In this document: positions 46,801 to 58,800 of the stretch, piece by piece | Numbering within the stretch: the stretch's first letter is position 1 | Layout: each line of letters starts with the position of its first letter | Assembly (NCBI RefSeq): GCF_963678635.1 | Contig: NC_087062.1 | Location: forward strand, 87,521,845 to 87,585,844 | Source of the DNA: Symsagittifera roscoffensis | Lineage: Eukaryota; Xenacoelomorpha; Acoela; Convolutidae | Direction of reading: 5' to 3' | Length of the DNA stretch: 64,000 nucleotides | The notes under the pieces: model-generated | Told to the model about the DNA's origin: nothing | The model's input: only the letters and a program-made list of their open reading frames with translations | The model's database searches: none | Position numbers and translations under genes: made by a program

Positions 46801-49800
46801 GTGTTATTCACGATCGGGATCTCCTACACGCAACACTTAAAATTAGTTGAAATAGTCTGAAATATCATCTGAGATTCCCTGGTTCTAGAACACTATTCAA
46901 TTATTTAGTATGGTTCTAATACCTATTAAGCGCGCTCATCCATAGTATCAACAGCTCTTCAGTAAGATTTGACAATTTAGAACAAAAATTGAAAAAAAAT
47001 GCAGCAAAATCTATAATATGATTTTAATGTAGGAGAAAATCTAAGATTTTCTCGAGGAGGAGGGAAGTAAATATGTCAAAAATGCGTTTTCTGGCTCTTC
47101 TTGATAAGTTCTTCCAGACGAATTGCAAAGCACAAGCGATCAAAATGCCGTAACGGTGTCACCAAAAGCGGTACCAATATTTGCGACTTAGTTTGGAAAA
47201 AAGAATAGTCACACTATTAAAAAAAATTCGAAAATTGCCAAATTTTTGAAGAAAATATAACAAAAATGCCGTTTCTTTGGGCTTTTTTTGCTAGGTTGTT
47301 CCAGACGACATTCAATTCTAGTACTTATTGGCGTCAAAATTGCCTTGAGAAAAACTTGAAATTAACCAACAAAAAAAATATAGTTGAAGCGAAGAGGTCA
47401 AATCGCGGATGCTCCCATCCATAAAATAGGCTTTTAGTATATCTATATAATAGTCTTCTATAATAGGATCTATATAATAGTCTTTTTGAATAGAAAAAAA
47501 TAATTGTGATAAGTGTCGTAGTTCACCTGAACCACAGTCTGCTGGGCGGGACATGAGAACTCCAGCATGGCCGTGGTGCCCTCGGGACTGACTGACACCT
47601 CGAGGTGATACAGGCGGATGTCATTGGGACTCCGCAACACCAGTCTGCACGTGTAGTGTCCCACTTGGGGTGCCTTGAATTTGATGGGCAGCGAGATGGT
47701 TCCATCATCCAGGTTCAGCCCTGAAAAACAGAACCACAGTTTGCAGCTGAACTATGATAAAATGTCTGCCTTCAATTTAACTCACTTTTATGTACATTGT
47801 TCCAAAACTTGTTGAAAGAACTAGTTAAAAGCAAGTTTGCACGGTGAACACGCTTGAAACTTACATAAAACCTTATTCCACGTATCATGTATCTTCTCCC
47901 ATTTCAGTTATAGAGTTTCTTTCCTTGTTTTGTCAAAAAAATAGTAATTGTTCTTCATTTCATTACTATCAATTTTTGGAAACCAACATAACAGTCAGTT
48001 ACATGCGAGTTTTTCATTTATCGAGATCAGACGAGGTTCTCAAAAACAAGTGTCATGGACTCTTTCTTTTTATTTTTGTTCACTTTTGTCCCTGTCTTTT
48101 TTTAAAAAAATTTAGCAGCACTTGCCTAGATCTAGCAGTGACTTGGGAATGATTCCCGCTTGGTCCTGCGGGGACTTCTTTCTCTTCAGACCATCGTTGA
48201 TCGGATGTGGCACAAACACAGACTTGGGTACTTTGAAGAACATAGACGAAGCGTCACAAGTGAAATCAGTACCATCTGGGTTCAACGTCATCTGAGCTAG
48301 CAGGCGCGACTTCTTCTTCGGGTTCAAGTCGGGTTCGGCTAAACTAGCCACCGCCGCCGTCACACTACCCGACGCCAGAGTCCCGGTGAGCTTGCGTCGC
48401 GTGAATTCTTTCTCACTCATGAGTTGTTGAGCTGCCACTACCAGTGCGTGTTCGCGAGCCACGTTCGTAATGGGAATGTGAAGCGTTTCTGTGATCTCCT
48501 TTTTGGCTTCGCATCGCAGGTATACAATTCGGTCATCACCTCCGTACAGGCCTTGGCTACCGCCTATGATCACATTTGAAATAAATTTAATTAAATATGA
48601 AAACTGATATTAAAAAGGCTGCAAATTTTCAACTTTGAATGTCACGAACATGTTTTAACGGTTCACTTTCCAACGTTGTTAGCTTAATAGTCAAATAAAC
48701 TTTCAATCTACGAACGAGAGATAAATTGCTCGTGAATCATTGTTTGCAACAATTCTTTAGATTCTTTGATATTTCTCCAAATAAAAATGGCTGCTAATGT
48801 TTCCAGTTGTCGCTTTTTGCCGGTTGCCCGGAAAGGCGAACTGAGAAACTAAAGATGAAAAGGTATTTTAAAGTATCAATGCCTCAAGTATCAAGAGAAT
48901 TTTGAGTGTGACGCAAGGGTCTTGGAAGGCCAATACATTATTCTTGATTTTTCTTGCAACATTTGCATTAATTTTGCAAGATTCTTGCAAGACTTGCATT
49001 CATCTTGTAGGATTTGCATTCCTTCGCAAAAATCTTGCAAGATTTGCATTCCAAAAACACTAAGGTGAAGAAGGAGCTTAGTGGTGGCAAATAAGACATC
49101 ATGGGGTCTCATTCGAATGAAATACGTGTATTTCTGTGCGTGGGTTGTGATTGTACAACGAACAGAAAAGGGAAAATGATGAACTTGATTGTATCTAGTG
49201 GCTCGTTTACCTTTTTGTTTGACAGGCACGCCAGCGTCTACAAACAAATTTGCAGGTTTTTTGTTTCATTTGAAAACTTGTTCTTTAAATATTCTGCATA
49301 TTTTTTGTTGCGAACACAGGAAATGGGGAGAAACTTTGTCACCGGGTGTTTAAGTTTTTTTATGCCACAAAAAAAATCAAATACCACGAATAATCATCGG
49401 AATGGGTCAACTGATATATCATATTAAGCTTTTTCTGTCGTGATTTGAATGAACGACTTCAAGAAATCTTCAGAAACACTCTCAATGTCGAGAACAACTG
49501 GCTCGACATTTTGATTTTTAGTCCAACATCGAGCGAATAAAAGGAGACAGCAGGCTTCTAATAGCGGGTTTTTAGCGTATTATAAAAAGCGTAAATCTTT
49601 TAGTTTTCACATAAAATTTAGTTTTACTCCAGTAGAATTAGTTTTCGAAGATTCTATTAGCGACTTGAAAGGATTAAAAAACTTTCTAAATATAAAGTTT
49701 TTAAAACAGAGGCGAAGCTGTGCTTCGCAAACCATAGCGAGAACACTACAAAAAGCAGCTCTATAAATTGCAATAAAAAACAATAGATATAAGCCTCGAA

Positions 49801-52800
49801 TTCGTAAAAATGGCTTACTTTTCGGATTCGATCTGCGACCTAGAGATGACGAGTCTCACGCACTAACCACTAAGCCACCAGCGCTTAATAAATAACAAAA
49901 AGTAGCTTCAAATAAAGCAGAGAACAAATGCTAAGAAAATTCCAATGCTACAGATCGCGATTATAGCAAAACTGCTACCAAATGAACACTTTTAATGAAC
50001 ACTTTTATTTGCGAGTAACGTAACCAAAAACGGAGGTTCGTACTAATACACTTACGCTCGCAAACTCGCAAGTGTATATACATTAGTGGAAATAATTTGA
50101 AGAAACTTCAGATTTTTTTTTTTCATTTTTTTCCTCATTTTTCGAAAAGAAGTGTTGTCGAATGTGCATCATTTACTACAACTACCAAATCTGACCAAAA
50201 TTTAGACTTTAGTTTAGATCTTTTTTTTGCAGCACCAACAAAACAGCGCAATTTGAAAAAAAAACGAAAATATTATTGATTTTTTAATGTTATGGTGACC
50301 AGAATTTTTCTGTGCATTTTGTACAACAACCAGCTATGGGTGGATTTTTTTTCTTCAGACAAATTTCGACTTTTTAACTAGCCATAATTGACGAAATTTT
50401 TTAATATAATTCGAAAGGTATTGTTGCCCTGAGCTCAAATTTGAAAATATATTTCAGCTGTGATTTTTTGTAGAGTTACGGGGGTTTAAAGATTGCCATT
50501 TTGGCCAATTTGGGACAATTAACGCGCGATATATTTCGCTCTATTAACGCGTAAGCGGAGATTCAATCCGCCTTAGAAATCGTTCCAAATTGGTTGATTG
50601 AAACTTACTTGCCATAATTGATTTGTTACAAGAAGCGAAATCTATCCTTCTGTACTTTATATGGCGTGTGGGGGATGATTTTCATTTAAAAAATTCAAAA
50701 TTAAAAAAAAATTTCATTTTGTTTTATTTTATTTTATTTTTTTAATGTTATTACTGCTCCATAAACCTTAAAAGGCAGTCGGAACATTCAGGGCTTCGCC
50801 GTGATACGCGCAGTCTTGTTTACTTTAAATTTGAGCTCAAATTTTTTTCCACTTTCTTGCTCGTAATTTTTTGGTGTCAAATGATGTCAAAAGCTTGTGC
50901 GGTAAAGGTGGATTTTCAAGTTTTTCTAAATTTGTCAATTTTGGACCAAGTTACACTACTTTGAGAAAATCTCAACGATAAAACAAAAAAGCAAAATTGC
51001 TCGAATCAGTGTGAAGCGTTAATCATCGCAAATGGGCAAATTCGTCGGAACCGCATAGTTTTGCTGAAAATAAACACACGCAAATGATTTCGGATGATAT
51101 AAAAAATCTATCAAGGACCAATTAAAGTTGAAATTTGTCTGCGAAAAAAAACCACCACGAGCACAAAAAATCTTTTACTTTCTTCGGCAACAAACGGTCC
51201 TTTCGAGGCAACAAACTAACTATCCAACAACCAATCAAACTTGAACGAAAAACAAAAAATCTCACTTTTATACCTCGATTTCAAAATAGTATTTTGAATT
51301 GGTTTTACGACTAAAATGGAGTTTGGAGTGCAAATTAATTTACACCTTTTTTGACTTTTTCTTGTAATGCTTATAAAACCAGCCTTTTCAGAGTTTTTTC
51401 TGGACACAAGAGCGCTGTTAGTAGTGAGGGATCTCTTTAACTTACAAAGGGGGTAGGGATTCGTCAACAGATACGAAATTCGCATGCGATTAACCACTGA
51501 ATTATTGGGCGGATGTTCGTTAGGGTGGAGGGGGGATACCTAAAGGCAAGATACTTTAGGGGGGATAACTAACGAGATCCGTGCGGTGTGATACGTTAGA
51601 GGAAAATCTACTCACTGGCTGCTGCTGCACTGGAGATGCGGTTGCTGCCCTGCTCAGCGGGCGTGAAGAATGGCACTTGTTGCGGGAGGGGCAGACCAGC
51701 AGTGGCCTCGATGAAGTACACGAACTCCCCAATGTGCTCATTGATGAACACGATCGAACATGGTCTCTTACCCTCTGCGAACGGCAAGAACAGCACACTC
51801 AGTCGGCCTCCTTTGCCTCCCTTGGCTTCCAGGAAGAGAGACTTGGCGCTGCAGTAAAATGAGTTCAGCTCTTTCGGTTTCTGTGCTGAAATAAAAACAA
51901 TTTCTATTCAATCTGTGCATGGTTTGTTCGACTCTTTTGAGCAGACACTTTCCATGAGCCGAAATGAACACAAGAACAATGAGCTAAAATGAGTAATGAT
52001 CTGAATGAACTATGATCTGATTCTTCATTTCATGGCAGGGATAAGAAAGTAACAATTTATTTTGAAAAAAAAAATTAAAATTGTTTTGTTTAGTTATTTA
52101 TTATCCCAGTTTAAAATTTGTTGTTTTAAAAATTAGACAACTCCACATCCCTCTCCCACAGAAATTCGACCCCCTCACTGTCCAAAGAATACCCGTTTGG
52201 TATTATACGACCGTTTTCGGCCTATCGACCCAAAAAAGTTTCCGGAACGTGCCTTTGACGAAAACAATCACGAATTTTGAAGGGGGAACGCGTGTCGAAA
52301 AAATGTTATGTTTTGGTGAGCCGAAATAAATATAACTCAAATATATCGAAATCTTGACAAAAAAAGCATTTTTCGTGTTTTTTTTTTCGAAATTTTTTAT
52401 AATGCTTAGGGAGAAATTAGAAAATTAATTTGATTGGCCTGAAAAAAAAAGATCGAAGAAGCTTTTGAATTTTTTTTTGAAAATCGGAAAGCAATGATAC
52501 TTTTTTATTTTTTCAGAATATAAGGTTATTTCAATACATTGATATCCAACCCTGCTCATGATCATTTTCGAGAAAATTCAAAATGAGACAAAACTAAATC
52601 ATTGCATCAGATCTATCAGCTCATTGACAATTGGCTAATTTGTGCTACAGAAGCTATTCCATGAGAGAAAGCACTGAGATAAAAGTTCGAATCATTGGTA
52701 ATCGTTTAAAATTAACTGCTGTTATGATAGCATTATTGAACAATTTAATAACTGGCCAGCAATAAAAAAACTGGTTGTCAATTCATAACTGCAGTTGAAA

Positions 52801-55800
52801 CACCTTTCTTTTATCGGACTTATTGAAATCTGTTGAATTTGGAATTAACTAGGCTGAAGCCTCAGAAATTTTAACAGGAACCGGATAATTTACAGTATCA
52901 TTTTAATATATCAGTGGATGATGTTTTAACTGAGCACATGGTAATGAACGCTTTTTTAGCTATCAAAAACTGGCGTACTTCGCAGGCAATTTTCTGGCAA
53001 AAGCTTATCTGAAAGTCCGAAACTCTCATTCTTAAGTTAAAATGTTATAAAAAACAGATCTTAAAAGTTAACATGTCTTTAAATCAAATACGCAAACTAC
53101 AGAAAAAAAAGACTTACGTATTTCAATTCAAACCTATTGAAAAATCAAACACTTAACCCTCCATATCCCAACTTCGTTTTTTGATAAGGCTATTAGCTGC
53201 TTGCGAGAAATCATAACTGGACACAGAGGTTAAGCAGAGCTACATAACAGAAACATAGCAGGGTAAGCTAGCCGACAGAAAATGAAACAAAAGCCGCCAA
53301 GTTGAAAAAAAAAATCAAAAGAAGTTGACTAGACCTGCCAAAATTTTGATGATGTTGTCTCAATTTGTCTCGAATAAAGTTCAGTTAGGGCAAAAATCTA
53401 TTTAAGCAAGTGTATGTGAAATTACTGAAGGAAAAAAAACTTACGAGGCAGTAATAAAGCCGGAAATGCATGAGCAGGTACCCTTAAGACAGAAATTTTT
53501 GTGTTCATTAGACATAAGTTTTCAAGCCCTCCTCTCAAAAGCACACAGGTACAAGAAACTTTTGGTTGATCAAACGAACGATGCAATTTGAGGCCACTAA
53601 GTTGATACAATGTGTCAAAATCGGATAAATAGCAAAAAAAAACTGAAAATATACAAAATCGGAGTGGATGAATTACCAGTCAACATACAAAAAAATCGAG
53701 CATTATGGCGGATATGCTCAAATAAAAAATGCAAAAAACTTTTCAAGTGGCTGACGTACTGTTAGTGGCTGAAGTACTGTGAAAGTTATTTGCCTAGAAA
53801 AAAAGTCTTATGTTCCAATTAGATAACGATTGCTGTTCGCAAACTTATATATTTAAAAATGAAAAGAGGATTTGCACATAGAATATTCAAGAGGCAGCAG
53901 ATAATCGAGGGAGGCGGATTTTCAGAACAATTTTACACAGAAATTGATTTGAAAAAAAAACTTTTATTTAAGAAAACCATCGACTACATTACATTAATCT
54001 AAAGCTTTATGCTCTATTGTATGGTTTTGAAACACCATAGTTCTTCGAAACACTTATTCTAACACAGAGGCGAAGCTGAGCTCCGCACCACTTGCGATGC
54101 AATACTCGAAAAAAAATGGCCGAAAAAATTTCAAAAAAAAAGTCGATAAAAAAGAAAATATTAACCGAAAAAATAAACGTTAAAAAACTAGATTTACTCA
54201 ACCAGAAACTAAAAAAGTAATACAAAAGAATGTTAACATTTTCCATCGAAAACTCAACAGGTGGTTAAAAAATATGTTTGAGCAGAAACCGAATGCCGCA
54301 TTAGCAGTACCAGTCAATTTGGTGAGAAATTTACCAATTAACATGCCTCAATTTATAGAGCGGACGCATTTTAACTAGTATACGAAAAATTTTAGTAAAA
54401 ACATCCGACCGTGCTCAGGTTCGAACTCTCTTATTTTGTTGCGGGTCTCCTTCCCTACCTCTACGCTACAGCTCCACGATACCTTGAAGCTAAAAATTTA
54501 TTTGTAAAATAATAGTCTGTGTTAATATCCTCCATTGGCTGTACGTAATAGCTGGTTATTGATCAAAATAAACATTTTCAAAATGAACACTAATATTTGC
54601 AACTTGTTGGAAAAAAAGAGAGTTCATAGTAGCATACAAGTTTTGCTTGCGTAAATAGGCCGTATATTTGAAATGCTAACATACTCAAAATATCTCTGTT
54701 CAAAATAGCTAACATGCTAACATATTCAAAATAGAAAAACCTGGTGGATGAATGAGTCCAGGATCCAGGAGATGAGTCCTGTGCCTAAAGTTATTTACGG
54801 GAAGAAAGTCTGGAACCCGATTGCAATACTCTTGCTCATCGCAAGGGTAATCAAATATCTAACTATTTTTGAACTTAGCGTAACGATGTCTCTAAGATGA
54901 TATACATGAATTCTGTCAAAATCTATTAGTCAAGATCGCAAATTGTTTGAAGAAAAAGCTCAAGCAGCCAAAACATTCTGTGACTTTATTCGAAAGACGA
55001 AACGAAAATTAAAATTCCCACTTTGAAAATTTTAAAAGAAAAGTTTTGATATTGACCTTTGCAAGTAGTCTTCATGTATAAAACTATCTGATCACAGTTA
55101 TGAATGCAAGATGATCCACTTCAAGCAAAGTTGATGTGATTTCTCAAGAAGATGAGAATAAGACCAAACAACTAACTGAAAAGAAAGGCTAAAAACACCT
55201 TCTATGGTTGTTTTATGATTGTTGACAAAATGCATTCTACATTTTTCTTCAGTTCACCAACTAACTACACGGATTTTTGACCCGAGGTGCCTCAGTTCAC
55301 CCGGGATAGCTACCTTTGAGAAGTTTGGCCCAGAGAAAAGGCACAGCTAAACAAAAAATGAACAAATTTAAGCGCGATCAAATCTAAAGGTAACAATTGA
55401 AGCATGGTTGTCATGGGTTGAAGATGGCTTTGATTGAAGAAAGAAAGGTTTGAATCAGTCATCCTATCGATATATTCAAAATCATAATTGGTAGCTGAAT
55501 ACATCATTTTCAAGGAAAATTCTAGTTGTTTAGTTTTAGGGGTGGAAATATTTGACATTAAGTATTGATCAATTCGTAATATACATTTTTAATCCCATCT
55601 GAAAAATAAACATGTTTTCATGTCATTTTACGGAGAAAATTTGAAAAACACTCAAAATTTGACCCAATCGAAAATTAATACATGTTCTCTCAATTTTTAA
55701 AACATGAGGGCCAAACAAAACTTCAGAAATAATGAAAACTTATGAGCAATACTAACTGAGCAGTATCTCTGGATCATTTGGAACATACTCCTCCACAGTC

Positions 55801-58800
55801 TCGTCCAAGTATGACTCATCCAATTCAGTCTTCGTCTTCAGGCCGTGATCTATCTTAGACTTCACTTTGTTCAGCTTAGACCCCTTTGCACCAGAGCTCA
55901 GAGCGGCAGCTGATCTTGGGGCTCCCGAGGTGAATGAAGAGTTTTTAATGGAGTTGGTGAGTCGACTCACTGGCGAATCGGCGTCTGCCGACTCCACTAG
56001 CACCACTCGGAAGTGACCGGCGGCGTCGAATGGGTTTGAGACCTTGAAAACATAAATATTCACACTTTTTCCGAATGATAGTCCCGAGGAAGTTTATCAG
56101 CGATGAAGATTAACATAACATTCGGACGAATCAGACTTGAAGCTGACTGTTGTCCTGTTTGACGATGAAATTTGCTCGTTGTCTGAGGGTGGGGCAACAT
56201 TACCCAGCCCAGCAAAATAACCAAAAAAATTGCATGTAGTTCTTAAGCAGGGGCACAACAGCGGTTCGCCGTGATGAGCTGTACAGCTCGTATGTTGGTC
56301 CTATCCCTCGTGGATAAATGATGTTAGTTAGTTAGGATTTTACTTCACCACTTAATGAGACCGCATTATAAAATCTCAGTTCGGTTCAATTAAATTCAGA
56401 TACAATTAAGTCAGCTGATCAACACCAGTTCCATATCTTTCTATTTCTTTGGCATTTCTGCGATTCGCAGAGAATCTATGAAAGGCCTTGCAGCATGTCT
56501 AAGCATAGTCCGTTTCTCTTATTTCCCCAAATTCCATACTGAGTTATTTCTATTAGAACAATTAATTTTTACAATTTTATTCTTTTATTATTTTCATCCA
56601 CACTTGATTAAATATTTTTGTATCTTTTCTTATCAGGAGTTCTCCGAGTGAATACCTTGAGGTTGATGTTCTGCATTTCGTAGCAGGGCGACTCCGACTT
56701 GATGACCTCAGAATGAGTCACTGATTCGATCGTCGTCTTCAGATCGAACACCAGGGTCATGCCGAGGGTGCCTCCGATGTTGCGGGCCACAAGACACAGC
56801 ACCGCATCAGCCGGACGCAGGAAACGACTCTTAAACTGGATAGTCACGTTCTGCTCTCCTAAAACAATATGTAGCAGATAAATCTTCCAAGTTATCATGC
56901 AATTGCGTCGAATGATCCGAGAATGAATATACATTGGATGCATTTTGGAATTAACTAAGAAAAGTCAAAGATTAAAGGGACTAGCTTAAAGGTTTAGAAA
57001 GCATGGAACATAAATTACACTCAAATTAGCAGTATTTAATTAGTTCAAAATTGTTTACTGGAACGTTTCTGTATTGCTCAGTCCCAAAATGGGCTTTAAA
57101 AATTGAGTTTCAGGGGCAGATTTTTCTTTTTCGCGACCATGATCAGAGATGTACCTTTGGGACCGACAGTCACTGAGTTTCCCTTGTTGAGGTGGAAGTC
57201 CCTGGCGTCTTTTCCGGCCACGAAGGCGTGGTAGTGTATGGGCTTAGTGGCCGGGTTGCCGACCTTCACTTGTCTGGACACAGTGCCATGAAGAGAGCCC
57301 ACGAAGTCTATGTTGGCACGTGGAACGTAGTGCGGCAACCTGTTAACATGAACCAGTCACGCACATGTAATTTGTGAATTCCGCGCCATCCCGCTAATGT
57401 TTAAGGTATTACACATTGGATTCTAAATTAAAAACAGATCATAGGAAAAAAGGCTGTTTTGGACTCCCTTACAAAAATGCTAGAACACGATATTATTAGT
57501 ACCCAGGAGCTGTGAGCGTAGTTTAATTGTTCCGTCTTTCGATACGAAAGTAACGGAATATTTGTGCTCGGGGTGGGTTTTTTTTTCTTCAGACAAATTT
57601 CGACTTTTTAACTAGCCATTTTTGACAGAATTTTTTTATACCATTCAAAAAGTATTGTTGTCCTAAGCTTAAATTTGAAAAAACATTTCACCTGTGATCA
57701 TTTTTCGTAAAGTTATGGGGGTTTAAAGATTGTCATTTTGGCCCATTTGGGACAATTAACGCGCTATATAATTCGCGCTCTTAACGCGTCAGTGGAGATT
57801 TAATCCGTCTTAAAATCGTTCCAAATTGGTTGAAAGAAGCTCATTTGCCATAGTTGATTTGTTATAAGGAGTAAAATCTATTCTTCTGTAATCTATATGG
57901 CGTGTGGGGTAATGATTTTCGCAAAAAAATCTCAAATTTTAGAAAAAAAAATTCATTTTGTTTTATTACATTTAATTTTTTTTGATGTCATTACTGCTCC
58001 ATAAACTTTAAAAGGCAGTCGCAACATTCAGGGCTTCGCCCTGATACGAGCAGTCTTGTAAGATATTTGGCAATTAATGGTCTCTTTTCTGACCTGTCGA
58101 ACAAGTGGGCGACTAGCATCAACAGGGGCACTGGGTTCGGATCGGTCAAGTCAATGGCCTGGATGTCGTAATCCAGTCCGATGAACTTGAAACAGTTGGT
58201 AATGGTGAGAGCATTATGCAGACACTGTTCTGCTGTATTGGGTGAGGGATACATATACTTCAAGTGAGTCTCAATTAAAAATGGGCAAAAGGATCCGAGC
58301 AAAGAGCCAATCACGAGGCCGTCCAGAAGGTCAAGATCAAAGTTCACAATCCAGCGAGATGCAGGAACTCCTCCCTTGACACAGTTGCGCCAAATGTTCT
58401 GGCGTTCGTTTTCGTAGTGGAAGTTCATCCAGGCCAGCAGAACTCGTTCAGGGTATCCGTAGATGTTACTACAGTTCGGGTCCGAGCTGACACTGGGCAA
58501 ACTAGGCTGGTCTCGGTTGGTGCTCGGCTGCGAGCGGAATACCTTCATGGATACTCGGCCCAGGACGAAGATCTAAAAATTAACAATCACACTAATTTAC
58601 ATGCTTTTATTTTATCAATCTGACGCCTCTTCGAAGAGAACTGCATGCAAATTATCTTGCACTTACAGATTTTTTTAACCTGTTCTCGTTTTTGGTTATG
58701 CATTTTTCCGTAATTAATTTTCTTACCAAAGAAGAAGAAAATTTAATCGCAGGCCCTAAGCTAATGCCTGTTTTCGCTACCACCATTTTGGATACACTCG

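Larger units (their letters stand above)
48564..51615. other. CFAP47 intron (3.05 kb), repeat-rich
   Basis: Holds a TTGCAAGA/CATT mini-repeat at 48950-49045, repeat family E copy 2, a tRNA-containing element and repeat family J copy 1. No coding sequence recognised. Confidence 0.6.
51886..55756. other. CFAP47 intron (3.9 kb), repeat-rich
   Basis: Contains repeat I copy 2 and a tRNA-containing element. The rest is AT-rich, without recognised coding sequence. Confidence 0.6.

Noticed and set aside
48120-48121. GT as donor of CFAP47 exon n
   Set aside because: Using it shifts the frame into exon o and reaches a stop within a few codons; the GC donor at 48124-48125 keeps the frame.
49838-49892. 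Functional tRNA gene
   Set aside because: A-box and B-box consensus are present, but the acceptor stem and the rest of the cloverleaf do not pair, and the segment sits inside a repeated element.
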